DNA of 64,000 nt from Pleurocapsa sp. FMAR1 (GCF_963665995.1 NZ_OY762512.1:558001-622000), one strand, 5' to 3'; shown: positions 46,383 to 55,514, counted from the stretch's first letter. Notes: generated by a model not told the origin, from the letters alone. Program-made: numbers and translations.

Positions 46383-46535
46383 CTGCCAATTCCTAAAGCT
46401 AGCGTCGAACAACAAAATGAAATAGCAAAGCTTGTTGATGAGATTTTACTTCTTAAAAATTCTAATTTACAACATGATGTATCTGCTATCGAATCTAAAA
46501 TAGACGATCGCGTCGCTGCGCTTTATGGCTTGTAG
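46383..46535 (+). pseudogene. C-terminal scrap of an Eco57I-type DNA methylase/restriction enzyme
   Basis: The frame reads LPIPKASVEQQNEIAKLVDEILLLKN, then SNLQHDVSAIESKIDDRVAALYGL and stop. This is the usual tail of TaqI/Eco57I-type methylases (LPIPxxxxxEQxxIxxLVDxIL...IExxIDxxVYxLYGL). The catalytic part is missing. It lies 30 bp before the Uma2 gene. Confidence 0.8.
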
Positions 46536-46565
46536 GACAATAGAGAAGAGAGTGAATCTTTTAAA

Positions 46566-47141
46566 ATGGATAAAATCATGCGATCGCCCTTAAACCTCCT
46601 TACCGTCAAAGAATACCTTGAATTCGAGCAAGATGGCGAAATACGTCACGAATACGTAGCGGGACAAGTCTATGCTATGACTGGAAGTAGCAGAGAACAC
46701 AATCTTATCGCTACTAACATTATTGCTATATTACGTCCTCATCTGCGTGGTGGTTCGTGTCGTGCTTTTGTTTCGGATATGAAAGTAAAAGTTAAGGCAC
46801 AACAAGCGGATATATTTTATTATCCCGATCTTTTAGTCACCTGCAACCCCAATGATAGTAAAAAATACTTTAAAACCAGCCCCAGTTTAATTGTAGAAGT
46901 TCTTTCTAATTCGACTGAAACTACAGATAAAAGAGAGAAGCGTATTAATTATCAATCTATTGATAGCTTACAGGAATATATTTTGGTTTCACAAGATGAA
47001 ATTAAAGTAGAAATTTATCGTCGAGATAATAAAGGTAATTGGACAGTTGAAACTTTGGCTAAGGATGACAATTTGTCACTAGATTCTGTTTGTTTAACCT
47101 TAACAATGGCAGATATTTATGAAGATGTTTTTAGCCTTTAG
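46566..47141 (+). CDS. Uma2 family (DUF820) putative endonuclease
   Basis: The 191-residue protein has the Uma2 restriction-endonuclease-like fold: LTVKEYLEFEQDGEIRHEYVAGQVYAMTG at the start, FVSDMKVKV, YYPDLLVTC and SLIVEVLSNSTETTDKREKR. The Asp and Glu-x-Lys-like residues (PDLLV, IVEVLS) match the PD-(D/E)XK pattern. These proteins are very numerous in cyanobacteria and their targets are unknown. It may start at the second Met (46581), which is followed by RSPLNLLTVKEY. It sits in a zone of broken defence genes. Confidence 0.9.
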   Translation: MDKIMRSPLNLLTVKEYLEFEQDGEIRHEYVAGQVYAMTGSSREHNLIATNIIAILRPHLRGGSCRAFVSDMKVKVKAQQADIFYYPDLLVTCNPNDSKKYFKTSPSLIVEVLSNSTETTDKREKRINYQSIDSLQEYILVSQDEIKVEIYRRDNKGNWTVETLAKDDNLSLDSVCLTLTMADIYEDVFSL

Positions 47142-47160
47142 ATTTTAAATAATTATTTAT

Positions 47161-47470
47161 ATGGTGATAAGTAAACCCATGCAACCAGCTTTACATTTAA
47201 CCACCAAAGTTTTACCAGGAAACAAGATTGAAATAGAAATTCCCGAAGGAGAAATTGGCGATACTGTTGATGTATTCGTTGTTTTACCAAAAAAACATCA
47301 AGCAACAAAGCGGATGCGACCCCGCGCCGACGCAAGGCGCAAGGGAACGCGCACCAAGCAAGCGATCTGTATTAGAAACAATTGAAGCAAGCCGTAGTAG
47401 AAACACTTTTAGAAGTGCTGAGGATATAGATCGTCAAATACAAGAGGAAAGAGATTCATGGGACAGTTAG
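47161..47470 (+). pseudogene. Small Uma2-associated gene broken by a repeat insertion
   Basis: Removing 52 bp (47311-47362) joins MQPALHLTTKVLPGNKIEIE, IPEGEIGDTVDVFVVLPKKH and QATKRSVLETIEASRSRNTF, then RSAEDIDRQIQEERDSWDS, a typical small protein coded next to nuclease-like or toxin genes (the C-terminal IDRQIQEERDSW is common there). The insertion shifts the frame (52 is 3x17+1), so the two halves are read in different frames. Start is either 47161 or 47179. It probably once coded an antitoxin-like or regulatory partner. Confidence 0.82.
47311..47362 (+). repeat. 52-bp repeat insertion that breaks the small gene
   Basis: The element CGGATGCGACCCCGCG...GCACCAAGCAAG matches the reverse complement of the repeat in cobN (1311-1389) and the cluster at 32686-32766. 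It interrupts CAAAG|CGATCTG. Its boundary gives a partial repeat of CAAGCAA, as a short target duplication would. Confidence 0.8.
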
Positions 47471-47526
47471 TTATTTCATCTCAGAGTAAGGCTTGATAAA
47501 TTATTGGAGAAAAATCAGATTTAAAA

Positions 47527-47799
47527 CTATGGAAAATATCTATAAATTTCTTTTCGATGAAGGAAACGTACAAAGGCAACAATATCTTGCTTGATAACCA
47601 AACCTACTCTGTAGTTACCTATTCGAGAACGATAGTGGAGTTTATTCTTTTTCCCCTTGAGTTTCTTAAGATTGGGAATTTGAGCCAGACTATCTGCTAT
47701 TTCTACCGCATTAATAAATTCTTCGAGACGATTAAGTGTTGCTTTATCTTTGATAGCGCGAATGTCTTTGAGAAAGCTATTTTTAAAATCTGTCTGCAC
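47527..47799 (-). CDS. RelE/ParE-family toxin
   Basis: The 90-residue protein has the RelE/ParE fold pattern: SFLKDIRAIKDKATLNRLEEFI, IPNLKKLKGKKNKLHYRSRIGNYRVGLV and VAFVRFLHRKEIYRYFP. RelE-like toxins cut mRNA in the ribosome; ParE-like ones act on gyrase. The conserved RIGNYR and HRKEIYR residues fit RelE more. The start is GTG and overlaps the antitoxin stop by one base (TAGTG), so translation is coupled. Confidence 0.9.
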   Translation of the reverse strand: MQTDFKNSFLKDIRAIKDKATLNRLEEFINAVEIADSLAQIPNLKKLKGKKNKLHYRSRIGNYRVGLVIKQDIVAFVRFLHRKEIYRYFP

Positions 47800-48008
47800 T
47801 ATTCACCACTTAAAACTTTAAATATTTCTTCTCGGCTGACGGATTCACTATTTTCACCTTCTTCGATAGCGCGAGATAGTCCAATATCTTCTAAGGCTTC
47901 TACTAATAGAGAGCTTACTAATTCTTGATTTTCTTCCATCACCTCGACAATAGCCTCTTTGAATAAGGCTTTCATCTTTTGGTCATCTGCGCTTACTGAA
48001 TTAGTCAT
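47799..48008 (-). CDS. Putative antitoxin of the RelE-type pair
   Basis: A 69-residue acidic protein, with ALFKEAIVEVMEENQELVSS and the C-terminal SESVSREEIFKVLSGE, is coded immediately ahead of the toxin and shares one base with it. The order antitoxin-toxin and one-base overlap are typical. The C-terminal SREEIFKVL resembles the toxin-binding tail of small cyanobacterial antitoxins. It should bind and neutralise the toxin and probably repress the operon. The DNA-binding part is not evident, so the family is not named. Confidence 0.82.
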   Translation of the reverse strand: MTNSVSADDQKMKALFKEAIVEVMEENQELVSSLLVEALEDIGLSRAIEEGENSESVSREEIFKVLSGE

Positions 48009-48077
48009 TTTAAATTTTTATTCCTAACTCTTTTATATTAATCCACTATAAATCACCTATCATGGATACACCTCGAT

Positions 48078-48534
48078 ATGCCAAGTCACGAGATTATTGA
48101 TAATCGTAAGCAAAGATTAGTAGACAAAATAAACTGTATTCTCGAATCAAGTAGCGCAGCACATTTTGCTGTAAGCTACTTCTTTATTTTAGGTTTTACC
48201 GCCAAAGTGCGATCGCCTCAGATACATCAAGCAACTACGCTTACTAATTGGTAATACCTCTAACCGCGAGACAATCGAACAAATCGCTCAAGGATATAAA
48301 AGATTAAAACTAATTAGCGATCGCCTTGAGGCTGAAACGGTAGAAACGGTACGTTCTGATATTGAACTATTAGACCAAACCGATGAGGCACAGACGCTTA
48401 TTAAAAATCTAGTGCAGATGATTGAAGAAGAGCGTCTTGAGGTCAAGGTATATACCAAGGGTACGCTACACGCTAAAGCCTATATCTTTGATTACGGTCA
48501 AGTTGACGATGATAAAGGTATAGAATTAGCTTGA
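48078..48534 (+). pseudogene. N-terminal scrap of a PLD-domain SNF2-type helicase
   Basis: Frame one reads MPSHEIIDNRKQRLVDKINC then ILESSSAAHFAVSYFFILGF. After a frameshift near 48225 the other frame gives LRLLIGNTSNRETIEQIAQG, DQTDEAQTLIKNLVQMIEEE and KVYTKGTLHAKAYIFDYG. The HAKAYIF motif is the HxK of the phospholipase-D domain that opens large SNF2 helicases in bacterial defence loci. The helicase part and the rest are lost. Confidence 0.8.
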
Positions 48535-48625
48535 ACCGAAAGTTTTATATATTTACATAATGTTTCTAACCAATAGGCGATCGCGCTTTTGAGCTAACAA
48601 TAATGCAATTTATTTACGGCTTTTG

Positions 48626-48757
48626 TCAAACCATAATTTTTCCATCATCACTAGAGCTAGCAATAGTTCGATTATCAGGGCTAATAGCAATGGAAGTAAT
48701 CACATCTGAATGACCTCTAAGATTGCGAATTACTTTCCCTGTGCTAATATCCAATAT
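48626..48757 (-). pseudogene. WD40-repeat scrap
   Basis: On the minus strand about 43 codons read LDISTGKVIRNLRGHSDVIT then SIAISPDNRTIASSSDDGKI, one WD40 repeat, then a stop. It has no start and is cut upstream. Cyanobacteria have many large WD40 proteins that could be the source. Confidence 0.75.
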
Positions 48758-48786
48758 TTATTTGTAATAATGAGGAATTACTAAAA

Positions 48787-49326
48787 CTAATAACAAGTAA
48801 GATAGTTAGAATTTACCCAACCTTTCAAGCCATTGACCGGACTGCTAGAACCTTGTACAACTTGTACGTATGACCAAACTCCCTGTTGTTGGAGAGGACG
48901 CACTGTATTGCCATTATTCAACCCCGCTCGCGATTCTCCATTAGGAGTAAAACGCAAAGCCAATTGCCCTTGAGAAATATTGATCACATCACAAAAACTA
49001 CTCGAATATTGAGCTTGACTTGTCTGTTGAAGACTGACTTGACTTTGATGAATATAGCCCTGACCACAATAGTCAGTTTTATACCAACCATTGTTCTGAC
49101 CGTAAACATTAATGGTAGTCTTCGATTGAACTGAACAAATTATCTGACCGTTGGGAACAGATCTGATATTAGATGGAGGGTTAAAAACTACTGCTTTTCT
49201 AGTAGATTGAGCGATCGCTATTGGAGCTGTAAAGAAGGAGACAGTAACAGCAGGTACTGCGATCGCTGCCATTAAAGCTAAATTTGCCAATCCTTTTATT
49301 TTGTAGGCTTGTATTTTTTTCAACAT
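48787..49326 (-). CDS. Secreted protein with two SH3b-like domains
   Basis: A signal peptide (about 1-40, ending PIAIAQ) precedes two bacterial SH3-like modules: SNIRSVPNGQIICSVQSKTTINVYG (about 53-80) and ALRFTPNGESRAGLNNGNTVRPLQQQGVWSYVQV (123-158), ending GWVNSNYLTCY. Such modules bind cell-wall peptides. Four of the cysteines may form disulfides. It lies 13 bp downstream of a second secreted-protein gene that has an internal stop, and may have shared its transcript. Confidence 0.8.
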   Translation of the reverse strand: MLKKIQAYKIKGLANLALMAAIAVPAVTVSFFTAPIAIAQSTRKAVVFNPPSNIRSVPNGQIICSVQSKTTINVYGQNNGWYKTDYCGQGYIHQSQVSLQQTSQAQYSSSFCDVINISQGQLALRFTPNGESRAGLNNGNTVRPLQQQGVWSYVQVVQGSSSPVNGLKGWVNSNYLTCY

Positions 49327-49339
49327 AAATAATCGATCA

Positions 49340-49882
49340 TTAAAATATTTGAGCTTGGGCTACTGGCTTAAAGTTTTGCGTAAACCTGAGCCAGGTCTGT
49401 ACTTTTCCACCAACGATATTTAGCTTGGGTACGTCAATAGTTGTATCCGCTCGATAATAGGTAACTGGTGTTACTTCTGAGCGTCCTAAACCGTAGGCAG
49501 TAGCAATATCGCCAGCTAGGCTACAGCTAATGTTAAATGCACCCATATCAAGATCGCGATTTCCTGCATAGTATTGCCATTTAATGCCATCCCAATTGCG
49601 ATCTGCTTGCTGATCGAGACATTCTTAATGAGTTAACTCAAACATTTTTGCCATGTGTGCGTCATAGCGACGTAATCCCCCACCTGCTTGAATAGTAGTG
49701 TTACGATCGGGAACGACAAATTGAGCCACCATCATGTTGTTATCAAAGCCAGCGTTGAAAATAATCCATGAAATTGGAACTGAAGTTTGAGCGTTGGCAA
49801 ATACTTTTTTAACTGAACTTACAGCAAGTAATGAGCTACTTAAAAGAGTAAAAAGCCTTATTTTATGAATTAGTTGTTTCAT
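49340..49882 (-). pseudogene. Secreted-protein gene interrupted by an in-frame TAA
   Basis: From ATG 49882 the frame gives a signal peptide, then SWIIFNAGFDNNMMVAQFVV and YDAHMAKMFELTH, then TAA at 49625-49627. The same frame continues without shift, ECLDQQADRNWDGIKWQYYA, then MGAFNISCSLAGDIATAYGL, to a second stop at 49340. The whole would be about 180 residues. I do not recognise the family. The clean in-frame continuation suggests one nonsense mutation, or less likely readthrough. Confidence 0.7.
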
Positions 49883-50355
49883 AATAGTTTTAGCTATAAA
49901 TTATCAATATATGAAAAGCATAAATTTAATAAAAATATGAATATAATCTAAATCAAACATAATCTGATAACGTCAATTTCGCTTCTGAAGATGTACCTAA
50001 AAGCTATGCTTTAGATGCTAAGTTTTGCAATAAATACAGTTGACTAAAGCTAGAAATAATGTTAATTTTGAACGCATGATTTGGTAATAAAATTTTATGT
50101 TCATCGTCTAGACAACTCTCTAGATAAAACTTTTGCAGGGTATAAAAAGGTAATGAAACAAGGTGAAAAAGCGATCGCACGTTGGGCTAATAATTAGGCG
50201 AGTTATTCTTGTGAAAATACTTTTCTTATTCTGAAAATTTTAAGATCAGTAGTAGAGTAAAGCTTAAATATTGTTGAACCAATTGAAATGATTAGAATGC
50301 TGGAAAATCCAGTAAATTAATACTTATTAATGACCCGCAGCGTTACTAGACTTGT
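49883..50355. other. Intergenic interval without a gene
   Basis: AT-rich. A 29-codon frame (about 50109-50198) ending FAGYKKVMKQGEKAIARWANN looks like the tail of a lost gene, but I cannot name it. The promoter of the epimerase gene should lie at the right end. Confidence 0.4.
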
Positions 50356-51537
50356 ATGAACCAAACATTTAAGAATCTAGCCCAAGTATATAAAGATACC
50401 TTGCTCAATAATGTAGTTCCTTTTTGGTCAAACCATTCGGTTGACGAGGAATATGGTGGGTATTTTACTTGTTTAGATCGTCAAGGAAATGTCTACGATA
50501 CCGATAAGTTTATCTGGTTACAAAATCGTCAGGTATGGACATATTCCATGTTGTACAACCGTTTAGACCCCCGAGAAGAATGGTTGAAAATTGCCAAACA
50601 GGGAGCAGATTTTCTGGCTAAAAATGGACGAGATGAGTTGGGGAATTGGTATTTTGCTTTAGATCGAGTTGGACAGCCTCTGATTCAACCCTATAATATT
50701 TTTTCTGACTGTTTTGCAGCCATGGCTTTTAGTCAATATGCCTTGGCTGCTGGAGATGAAAACGCCAAAGAAATTGCTTTGCAAGCATACAACAACGTAT
50801 TACGTCGTCAGCATAACCCCAAAGGTAAATATAACAAAGCTTTTCCTGGCACGCGATCGCTCAAAAGTTTAGCTGTACCTATGATTTTGGCTAACCTATC
50901 TCTGGAGATGGACTGGTTGCTTGAGAGTAATCAGCTAGAAAAGATTTTAGCAGCAACAGTTCAAGAAGTAATGGGCGATTTTTTGGATACTGAGACAGGA
51001 TTAATGTACGAAAACGTGACCCCCGAAGGCAAACATTTAGATTGTTTTGATGGTAGGTTAATTAATCCTGGTCATGGTATCGAGGCGATGTGGTTTGTCA
51101 TGGATATTGCTAACCGTAGTCATGATTTAAATTTAGTTAATCAGGCTGTTGATGTAGTTTTGAATACTCTTAAGTTTAGTTGGGACAAAAAATATCAGGG
51201 TATTTATTATTTTATGGATGCTCAAGGACATCCTCTTCATCAATTGGAATGGGATCAAAAACTTTGGTGGGTACATTTAGAAACTTTAGTAGCTTTATTA
51301 ATGGGATTTAATTTAACTGGACGACAAGAGTGTTTAGATTGGTTTGAAAAAGTTCATAATTATACATGGAAGCATTTTCTTGATGATGATTATGGAGCAT
51401 GGTTTGGTTATTTAAATAGAGAGGGAAAAATCTTATTAAACTTAAAAGGTGGCAAATGGAAAGGCTTTTTCCATGTTCCTCGTGCCTTATATCTATGTTG
51501 GCAACAGTTAGAAACTTTACATTTGAAATCGAAATAG
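50356..51537 (+). CDS. N-acylglucosamine 2-epimerase family protein
   Basis: The 393-residue (alpha/alpha)6-barrel protein belongs to the AGE / renin-binding-protein family, which interconverts N-acetylglucosamine and N-acetylmannosamine. The sequence is close to the cyanobacterial slr1975 type. Motifs are [34 protein letters not shown] (with the catalytic-region His) and [21 protein letters not shown]. It could feed ManNAc into envelope sugar synthesis or salvage. It is monocistronic and followed by mscL. Confidence 0.92.
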   Translation: MNQTFKNLAQVYKDTLLNNVVPFWSNHSVDEEYGGYFTCLDRQGNVYDTDKFIWLQNRQVWTYSMLYNRLDPREEWLKIAKQGADFLAKNGRDELGNWYFALDRVGQPLIQPYNIFSDCFAAMAFSQYALAAGDENAKEIALQAYNNVLRRQHNPKGKYNKAFPGTRSLKSLAVPMILANLSLEMDWLLESNQLEKILAATVQEVMGDFLDTETGLMYENVTPEGKHLDCFDGRLINPGHGIEAMWFVMDIANRSHDLNLVNQAVDVVLNTLKFSWDKKYQGIYYFMDAQGHPLHQLEWDQKLWWVHLETLVALLMGFNLTGRQECLDWFEKVHNYTWKHFLDDDYGAWFGYLNREGKILLNLKGGKWKGFFHVPRALYLCWQQLETLHLKSK

Positions 51538-51623
51538 TTGCTAATCAAAAACAAATTTATTGCCAAATCTAAATCTGCAATTACAATAAGAGCGTTTATA
51601 ATTTTTGAATAAACAAAAAAATT

Positions 51624-52055
51624 ATGGTTAGAAGAGGAACACAGGCAGCAGGTGGCTTTTTATCAGGTTTTCGCGACTTTATCATGCGTGGTAATGTTGT
51701 CGATCTAGCTGTGGCAGTAATTATTGGTGCTGCATTTAGTAAGATTATTGATTCTTTGGTTGCTGATATTATCACTCCTGCAATTCTCAATCCTGCCATG
51801 AAAGCTGCTGGAGTAGATAAACTTTCCGAATTGTCCGCAGGTGGTATTCAGTACGGTTTATTCGTAGCGGCAGTTTTAAACTTTTTGATAATTGCTTTTT
51901 GTATATATGTGCTTGTACAGGCTTTTGAAAAGGCTAAAAAACGTGTGATTCGTCAAGAGGCATTAGAAGAAGAAGAACCTGATGTTAATCTAGTAGCTCA
52001 AGAAAGGTTGACTGGTGCAATTGAAAGATTAACCCATGTAATAGAAACAAAGTAA
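51624..52055 (+). CDS. mscL: Large-conductance mechanosensitive channel
   Basis: MscL is a homopentameric pore that opens under membrane tension to release solutes in hypo-osmotic shock. The N-terminal amphipathic helix and TM1 are GFRDFIMRGNVVDLAVAVIIGAAFSKIIDSLV. TM2 is LFVAAVLNFLIIAFCIYVLVQAF, and the C-terminal charged bundle contains RLTGAIERLTHVIE. Length (143) is typical. A terminator hairpin follows at 52086. Confidence 0.96.
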   Translation: MVRRGTQAAGGFLSGFRDFIMRGNVVDLAVAVIIGAAFSKIIDSLVADIITPAILNPAMKAAGVDKLSELSAGGIQYGLFVAAVLNFLIIAFCIYVLVQAFEKAKKRVIRQEALEEEEPDVNLVAQERLTGAIERLTHVIETK

Positions 52056-52085
52056 AAGCTTTTTATAAATAGAGTTATATTTTCT

Positions 52086-52121
52086 GCTAATGAGCGTATT
52101 ACATGACCTCGTTAGCTTTTT
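52086..52121 (+). terminator. Rho-independent terminator after mscL
   Basis: GCTAATGAG (52086-52094) pairs with CTCGTTAGC (52108-52116), nine pairs including one G-U, then TTTTT. It lies 30 bp after the mscL stop, between convergent mscL and mraY. Confidence 0.8.
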
Positions 52122-52131
52122 AATTTAGAAG

Positions 52132-53286
52132 CTAGTGCAGCCAATAAGCGATCGCCACCAGCATAATATTAACCAGATAAAAGACACCGACTACCTGAGT
52201 TTCACCCCAGCCACTAAGTTCAAAATGATGATGAAGGGGAGCCATTTTAAATAGGCGTTTACCTTTACCTTCAGGGGTTTTAGTTGCCTTGTAATAAGTG
52301 ACCTGGGCGATCACCGATAGAGATTCCACAAAGAAGATACCGCTAACTACAAATAATGCCCAAAGATTGTTGCTAGTAAGTCCAACTGCTGCCAATGCAC
52401 CACCCAAAGCCAAAGAGCCTGTATCCCCCATAAATACCGTGGCAGGGTTGCAATTGTGAACCAAAAAGCCCAGACATCCACCGCTAAGACAAGCGCAAAA
52501 AATGGTCAGATCGCCATGACTAGGACTAATAATTACCCCTAAACCCAATAAAGCGATCGCGCCTGTCCCCGCAGCTAATCCGTCTACTCCATCGGTTAAG
52601 TTGGTAGCGTTGCTTTCAGCCGTGAGAACAAACAATGCCAAGGGCAAAAAAAACCAACCTAAAGCTAAATGCAGTTCTCCTGGCAGGGGAATATCTGTAA
52701 TCGAGGGAAACTGATACCACAAAAGCCACAGTGTAAAAACTACCCCAAACAAAACTTGTAAAGTTAGCTTCATCCGAGGGGATATGCCCTTATTTGATTT
52801 ACGTCGCAATACCTGCCAATCATCAATCCAGCCAATAAAGCTATAGCCGAAGGTAAGCAAACAAACAGCAATTAACTCTGGCGAAATTGATGTACCATTA
52901 GTCAACTTTACCCAAATCAAAGATGCAGCTATAGCTACAGTCACAAAAAAAATTCCTCCCATTGTGGGAGTTCCCGCTTTTTTTAAATGACTTTGAGGAC
53001 CATCTTCCTGGACAACTTGTCCTGTTTTGAGCTTGTTGAGTATGGGAATAACCCAAAACCCCAACAAAGCACTGATCGTGGCGCAGCCCAAAAGGGGAAA
53101 TAGTAGCAAACCCCATTGCTGATTCGGAGAACGACCAGCAGATTCAAAAGCGATCGCTCCTATGGTTAAAACACAGATCAGAAAAATTAATAAGGCTTTA
53201 CCAGAAGGATTGATCAATTTTTCTGTAGAAAGCGATTTAGCATTCACCATTAAATTACGTTGAGTTTTCCGAAAATTACTGGTCAT
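52132..53286 (-). CDS. mraY: Phospho-N-acetylmuramoyl-pentapeptide transferase
   Basis: MraY makes lipid I from UDP-MurNAc-pentapeptide and undecaprenyl phosphate at the cytoplasmic membrane. Catalytic aspartates are in GWIDDWQVLRRKSNKG and NATNLTDGVDGLAAG, with FMGDTGSLALGG and the HHHFELSGWGE motif near the end. About ten transmembrane helices are visible. A TTG at 53307 would extend the frame, but ATG 53286 (MTSNFRK) or 53250 (MVNAKSL) is more likely. It is not in a dcw cluster here. Confidence 0.95.
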   Translation of the reverse strand: MTSNFRKTQRNLMVNAKSLSTEKLINPSGKALLIFLICVLTIGAIAFESAGRSPNQQWGLLLFPLLGCATISALLGFWVIPILNKLKTGQVVQEDGPQSHLKKAGTPTMGGIFFVTVAIAASLIWVKLTNGTSISPELIAVCLLTFGYSFIGWIDDWQVLRRKSNKGISPRMKLTLQVLFGVVFTLWLLWYQFPSITDIPLPGELHLALGWFFLPLALFVLTAESNATNLTDGVDGLAAGTGAIALLGLGVIISPSHGDLTIFCACLSGGCLGFLVHNCNPATVFMGDTGSLALGGALAAVGLTSNNLWALFVVSGIFFVESLSVIAQVTYYKATKTPEGKGKRLFKMAPLHHHFELSGWGETQVVGVFYLVNIMLVAIAYWLH

Positions 53287-53356
53287 CACAAAATGTTGAA
53301 CAGACAAAGATTTTATCTTTTTGGCGATCCTTATTTTTTTATCGATCTGCTAAATT

Positions 53357-53593
53357 TTAATCATCATCATCAGCAACAACAACATCATCTACAAAGTCAT
53401 CGTCATCACCATCCATGAGGACATCTAAATCATCGTCAGATTTAACTTTCTCTTTTTCTACTTCTACTGGTTCACGAGGAATTAGACGATTACTAGCTTT
53501 GAGCCAGTCTAGTAAAGATGCTTCTTGCTTAAGGGGGATCACAATTGCAGGTTCGTAACGAGGTTCTTGTACTAAAGCAGGATTTTTATCCAT
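53357..53593 (-). CDS. DUF3134 family small acidic protein
   Basis: 78 residues with the family core NPALVQEPRYEPAIVIPLKQEASLLDWLKASNRLIPRE followed by a highly acidic tail (VLMDGDDDDFVDDVVVADDDD). DUF3134 proteins are small and cyanobacterial, with no known function. The gene lies between a DUF4388 protein gene and mraY on the same strand. Confidence 0.85.
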   Translation of the reverse strand: MDKNPALVQEPRYEPAIVIPLKQEASLLDWLKASNRLIPREPVEVEKEKVKSDDDLDVLMDGDDDDFVDDVVVADDDD

Positions 53594-53654
53594 AATTGAT
53601 GATATTGATAAAATTTATGATTGTGGGCTTAAAATTATATACTATCTTTTTATC

Positions 53655-54467
53655 TTACTGCTTGTAACTGTAATTAGATTGAATGTTTTGAGCTTTTTGG
53701 TTGTCAGGTTTAGTCCAATCATAGTTAGGGTAAAAAACTGACTCCACAAGTCCTACAGCTATTAATCTAAAAGCGATCGCCTGAATTGTTGATAATGATT
53801 GCTTCATTAATCTAGTTATATCTATGAGCGAAGTTTTGCCATTGGCCAACTCCCAAATTTCGCGCTCGACTGCCGTTAATTTAAGATGCGATCGCTCAAC
53901 AACACGTTGCAGAGCAAAACTAGGTTCTGGTAAGTGATTGCTAAAATTATCCCAATTGCTTATTAGTCTAAGGGCATAGATAGTAACTTCAGTGGTTTTT
54001 ATCTGTTGTCCAGTCATTTCTAGCCAAGGAATCGTCAAAATTCGATTTGAAAGCTGAGAAAAATCATCAAACCTAAAGCGACCGCCATCTAGCTGAAAAA
54101 GACGATAAACTTGATGAAGCTGCAATTGAAAAACCAAGCTTAACCTTTCCTTGTTTAATAGCTTTTTCCTGTGTAAATAAACTCCTAAAGGCATTGAGGT
54201 AGGACATAGAGTCCTTAGTCTAGAAACAATTAGTGGACTTAACCATCCTCTCCCCGCAATTAAATTAATCAAACCTTTTTGATTTATGCAATCACTGACC
54301 GCAATTAATTGTCCTTTTTTAAACCAGATATAGTATATACCTTGGCGTTTTGCGGTTTTGCTAGAAATTGGAGTTTCGATAATTAGACGACCCGACTTGG
54401 AGTCACGTTCAATTAATTTAAATAACTCTGGAAGTGAAAATGATTCAAGAGAGCGAATAATACTCAT
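53655..54467 (-). CDS. DUF4388 (PatA N-terminal-like) protein
   Basis: The 270-residue protein starts SLPELFKLIERDSKSGRLIIE, continues IYYIWFKKGQLIAVSDCINQ and has LLNKERLSLVFQLQLHQVYRLFQLDGGRFRF. This is the DUF4388 domain, present at the N-terminus of the cyanobacterial PatA-type response regulators. Here no receiver domain follows; instead a helical, winged-helix-like region (about 190-250, with WELANGKTSLIDITRLMKQS). It may act in a signalling complex controlling motility or gliding. The exact role is not known. Confidence 0.82.
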   Translation of the reverse strand: MSIIRSLESFSLPELFKLIERDSKSGRLIIETPISSKTAKRQGIYYIWFKKGQLIAVSDCINQKGLINLIAGRGWLSPLIVSRLRTLCPTSMPLGVYLHRKKLLNKERLSLVFQLQLHQVYRLFQLDGGRFRFDDFSQLSNRILTIPWLEMTGQQIKTTEVTIYALRLISNWDNFSNHLPEPSFALQRVVERSHLKLTAVEREIWELANGKTSLIDITRLMKQSLSTIQAIAFRLIAVGLVESVFYPNYDWTKPDNQKAQNIQSNYSYKQ

Positions 54468-54819
54468 TGGTAATTAGCTTCTTCCCTAAAATTTTGTTGA
54501 TAACTGTCTTTCTTTTTGTTTGACAACACAATAGCTGCTCTCAAAAGCTTCGATCAAATTACTTAAACAAGATAACTTAGTTTATTATAGGGGAATCGCT
54601 AAAGCTCTATTTTGTAATTTTAGTTCCAGAATTTTCTATGACCGTAAAAACCGCGATTTATACCAACATAAATTTGCTTTCTCTCATATCTGCCCAAGAT
54701 AATTAAGCTTTTTTTCTCAACTACCAATTCAATAAAATTAGCTGGCAAAACTAAAAATACGGCTTGATTTCGCAAAAACTTGACCATAACCATTATTACG
54801 CACGAGGATTTGTGTGCTT
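54468..54819. other. AT-rich divergent intergenic region
   Basis: It holds the promoters of the DUF4388 gene and lepB. I see no hairpin, repeat or small gene. Confidence 0.5.
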
Positions 54820-55380
54820 ATGACCGAAAAAGAAGAAAATCCAGTAGTTGAACTGTTAAAAACTCTAGTCTCTGCTGCTATCTTAGCGTTTGGTATTCGC
54901 GCCTGTGTAGCTGAAGCTCGTTATATTCCTTCTGAGTCAATGCTTCCCACTTTAGAAATTAATGACCGTTTGATTGTAGAAAAGATAAGCTACCATTTTC
55001 ATAAACCAGAACGAGGAGATGTTGTGGTTTTTTCGCCTACAAAAGCTTTAAGAGAACAAGACTATAAGCAGGCTTTTATTAAAAGGGTAATCGGTTTGCC
55101 AGGAGATACTGTGGAAGTAAAGAATCATGGAGTATACGTTAATAATAAACGATTAACTGAAAAATACATTCTTGATGCTCCTAACTATACATTTGGTCCA
55201 GTCAAAGTTCCTCAAGGGCAATACTTCGTTTTTGGAGACAATCGCAATAATAGTTATGATTCTCACTACTGGGGCTTTGTTCCCCTTGAAAATATAATTG
55301 GCAAAGCAACTGTCCGTTTTTGGCCTCCTAAGCGAGTTGGATCTCTTTATAAAGAACCTCTCTATCCTCAATCTAAGTAA
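54820..55380 (+). CDS. lepB: Signal peptidase I
   Basis: LepB cleaves signal peptides at the outer face of the membrane. One N-terminal transmembrane anchor (VVELLKTLVSAAILAFGIRA) is followed by the catalytic Ser in YIPSESMLPTLEINDRL and the catalytic Lys in FIKRVIGLPGDTVEV. The GDNRNNSYDSHYWGFVP motif (box E) is present. ATG 54820 is chosen; GTG 54814 is five bases after AGGA (54805-54808) and could also be used. Length about 186. Confidence 0.95.
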   Translation: MTEKEENPVVELLKTLVSAAILAFGIRACVAEARYIPSESMLPTLEINDRLIVEKISYHFHKPERGDVVVFSPTKALREQDYKQAFIKRVIGLPGDTVEVKNHGVYVNNKRLTEKYILDAPNYTFGPVKVPQGQYFVFGDNRNNSYDSHYWGFVPLENIIGKATVRFWPPKRVGSLYKEPLYPQSK

Positions 55381-55514
55381 ATTATTTTAGATCTCGTCGT
55401 TTATTAGAAAAACGCTGGGCAAACAAATGCTCTTGTAGACAACAAATAGGTTAGTCTCAAGAGTATTATTCATAGGTATAGGTATAAATTTTTGTATAGT
55501 TGGGTCAAAATTGA

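Noticed and set aside
50109-50198. Short frame ending KKVMKQGEKAIARWANN
   Set aside because: It looks protein-like but is too short and cannot be assigned, so it is only mentioned in the intergenic entry.
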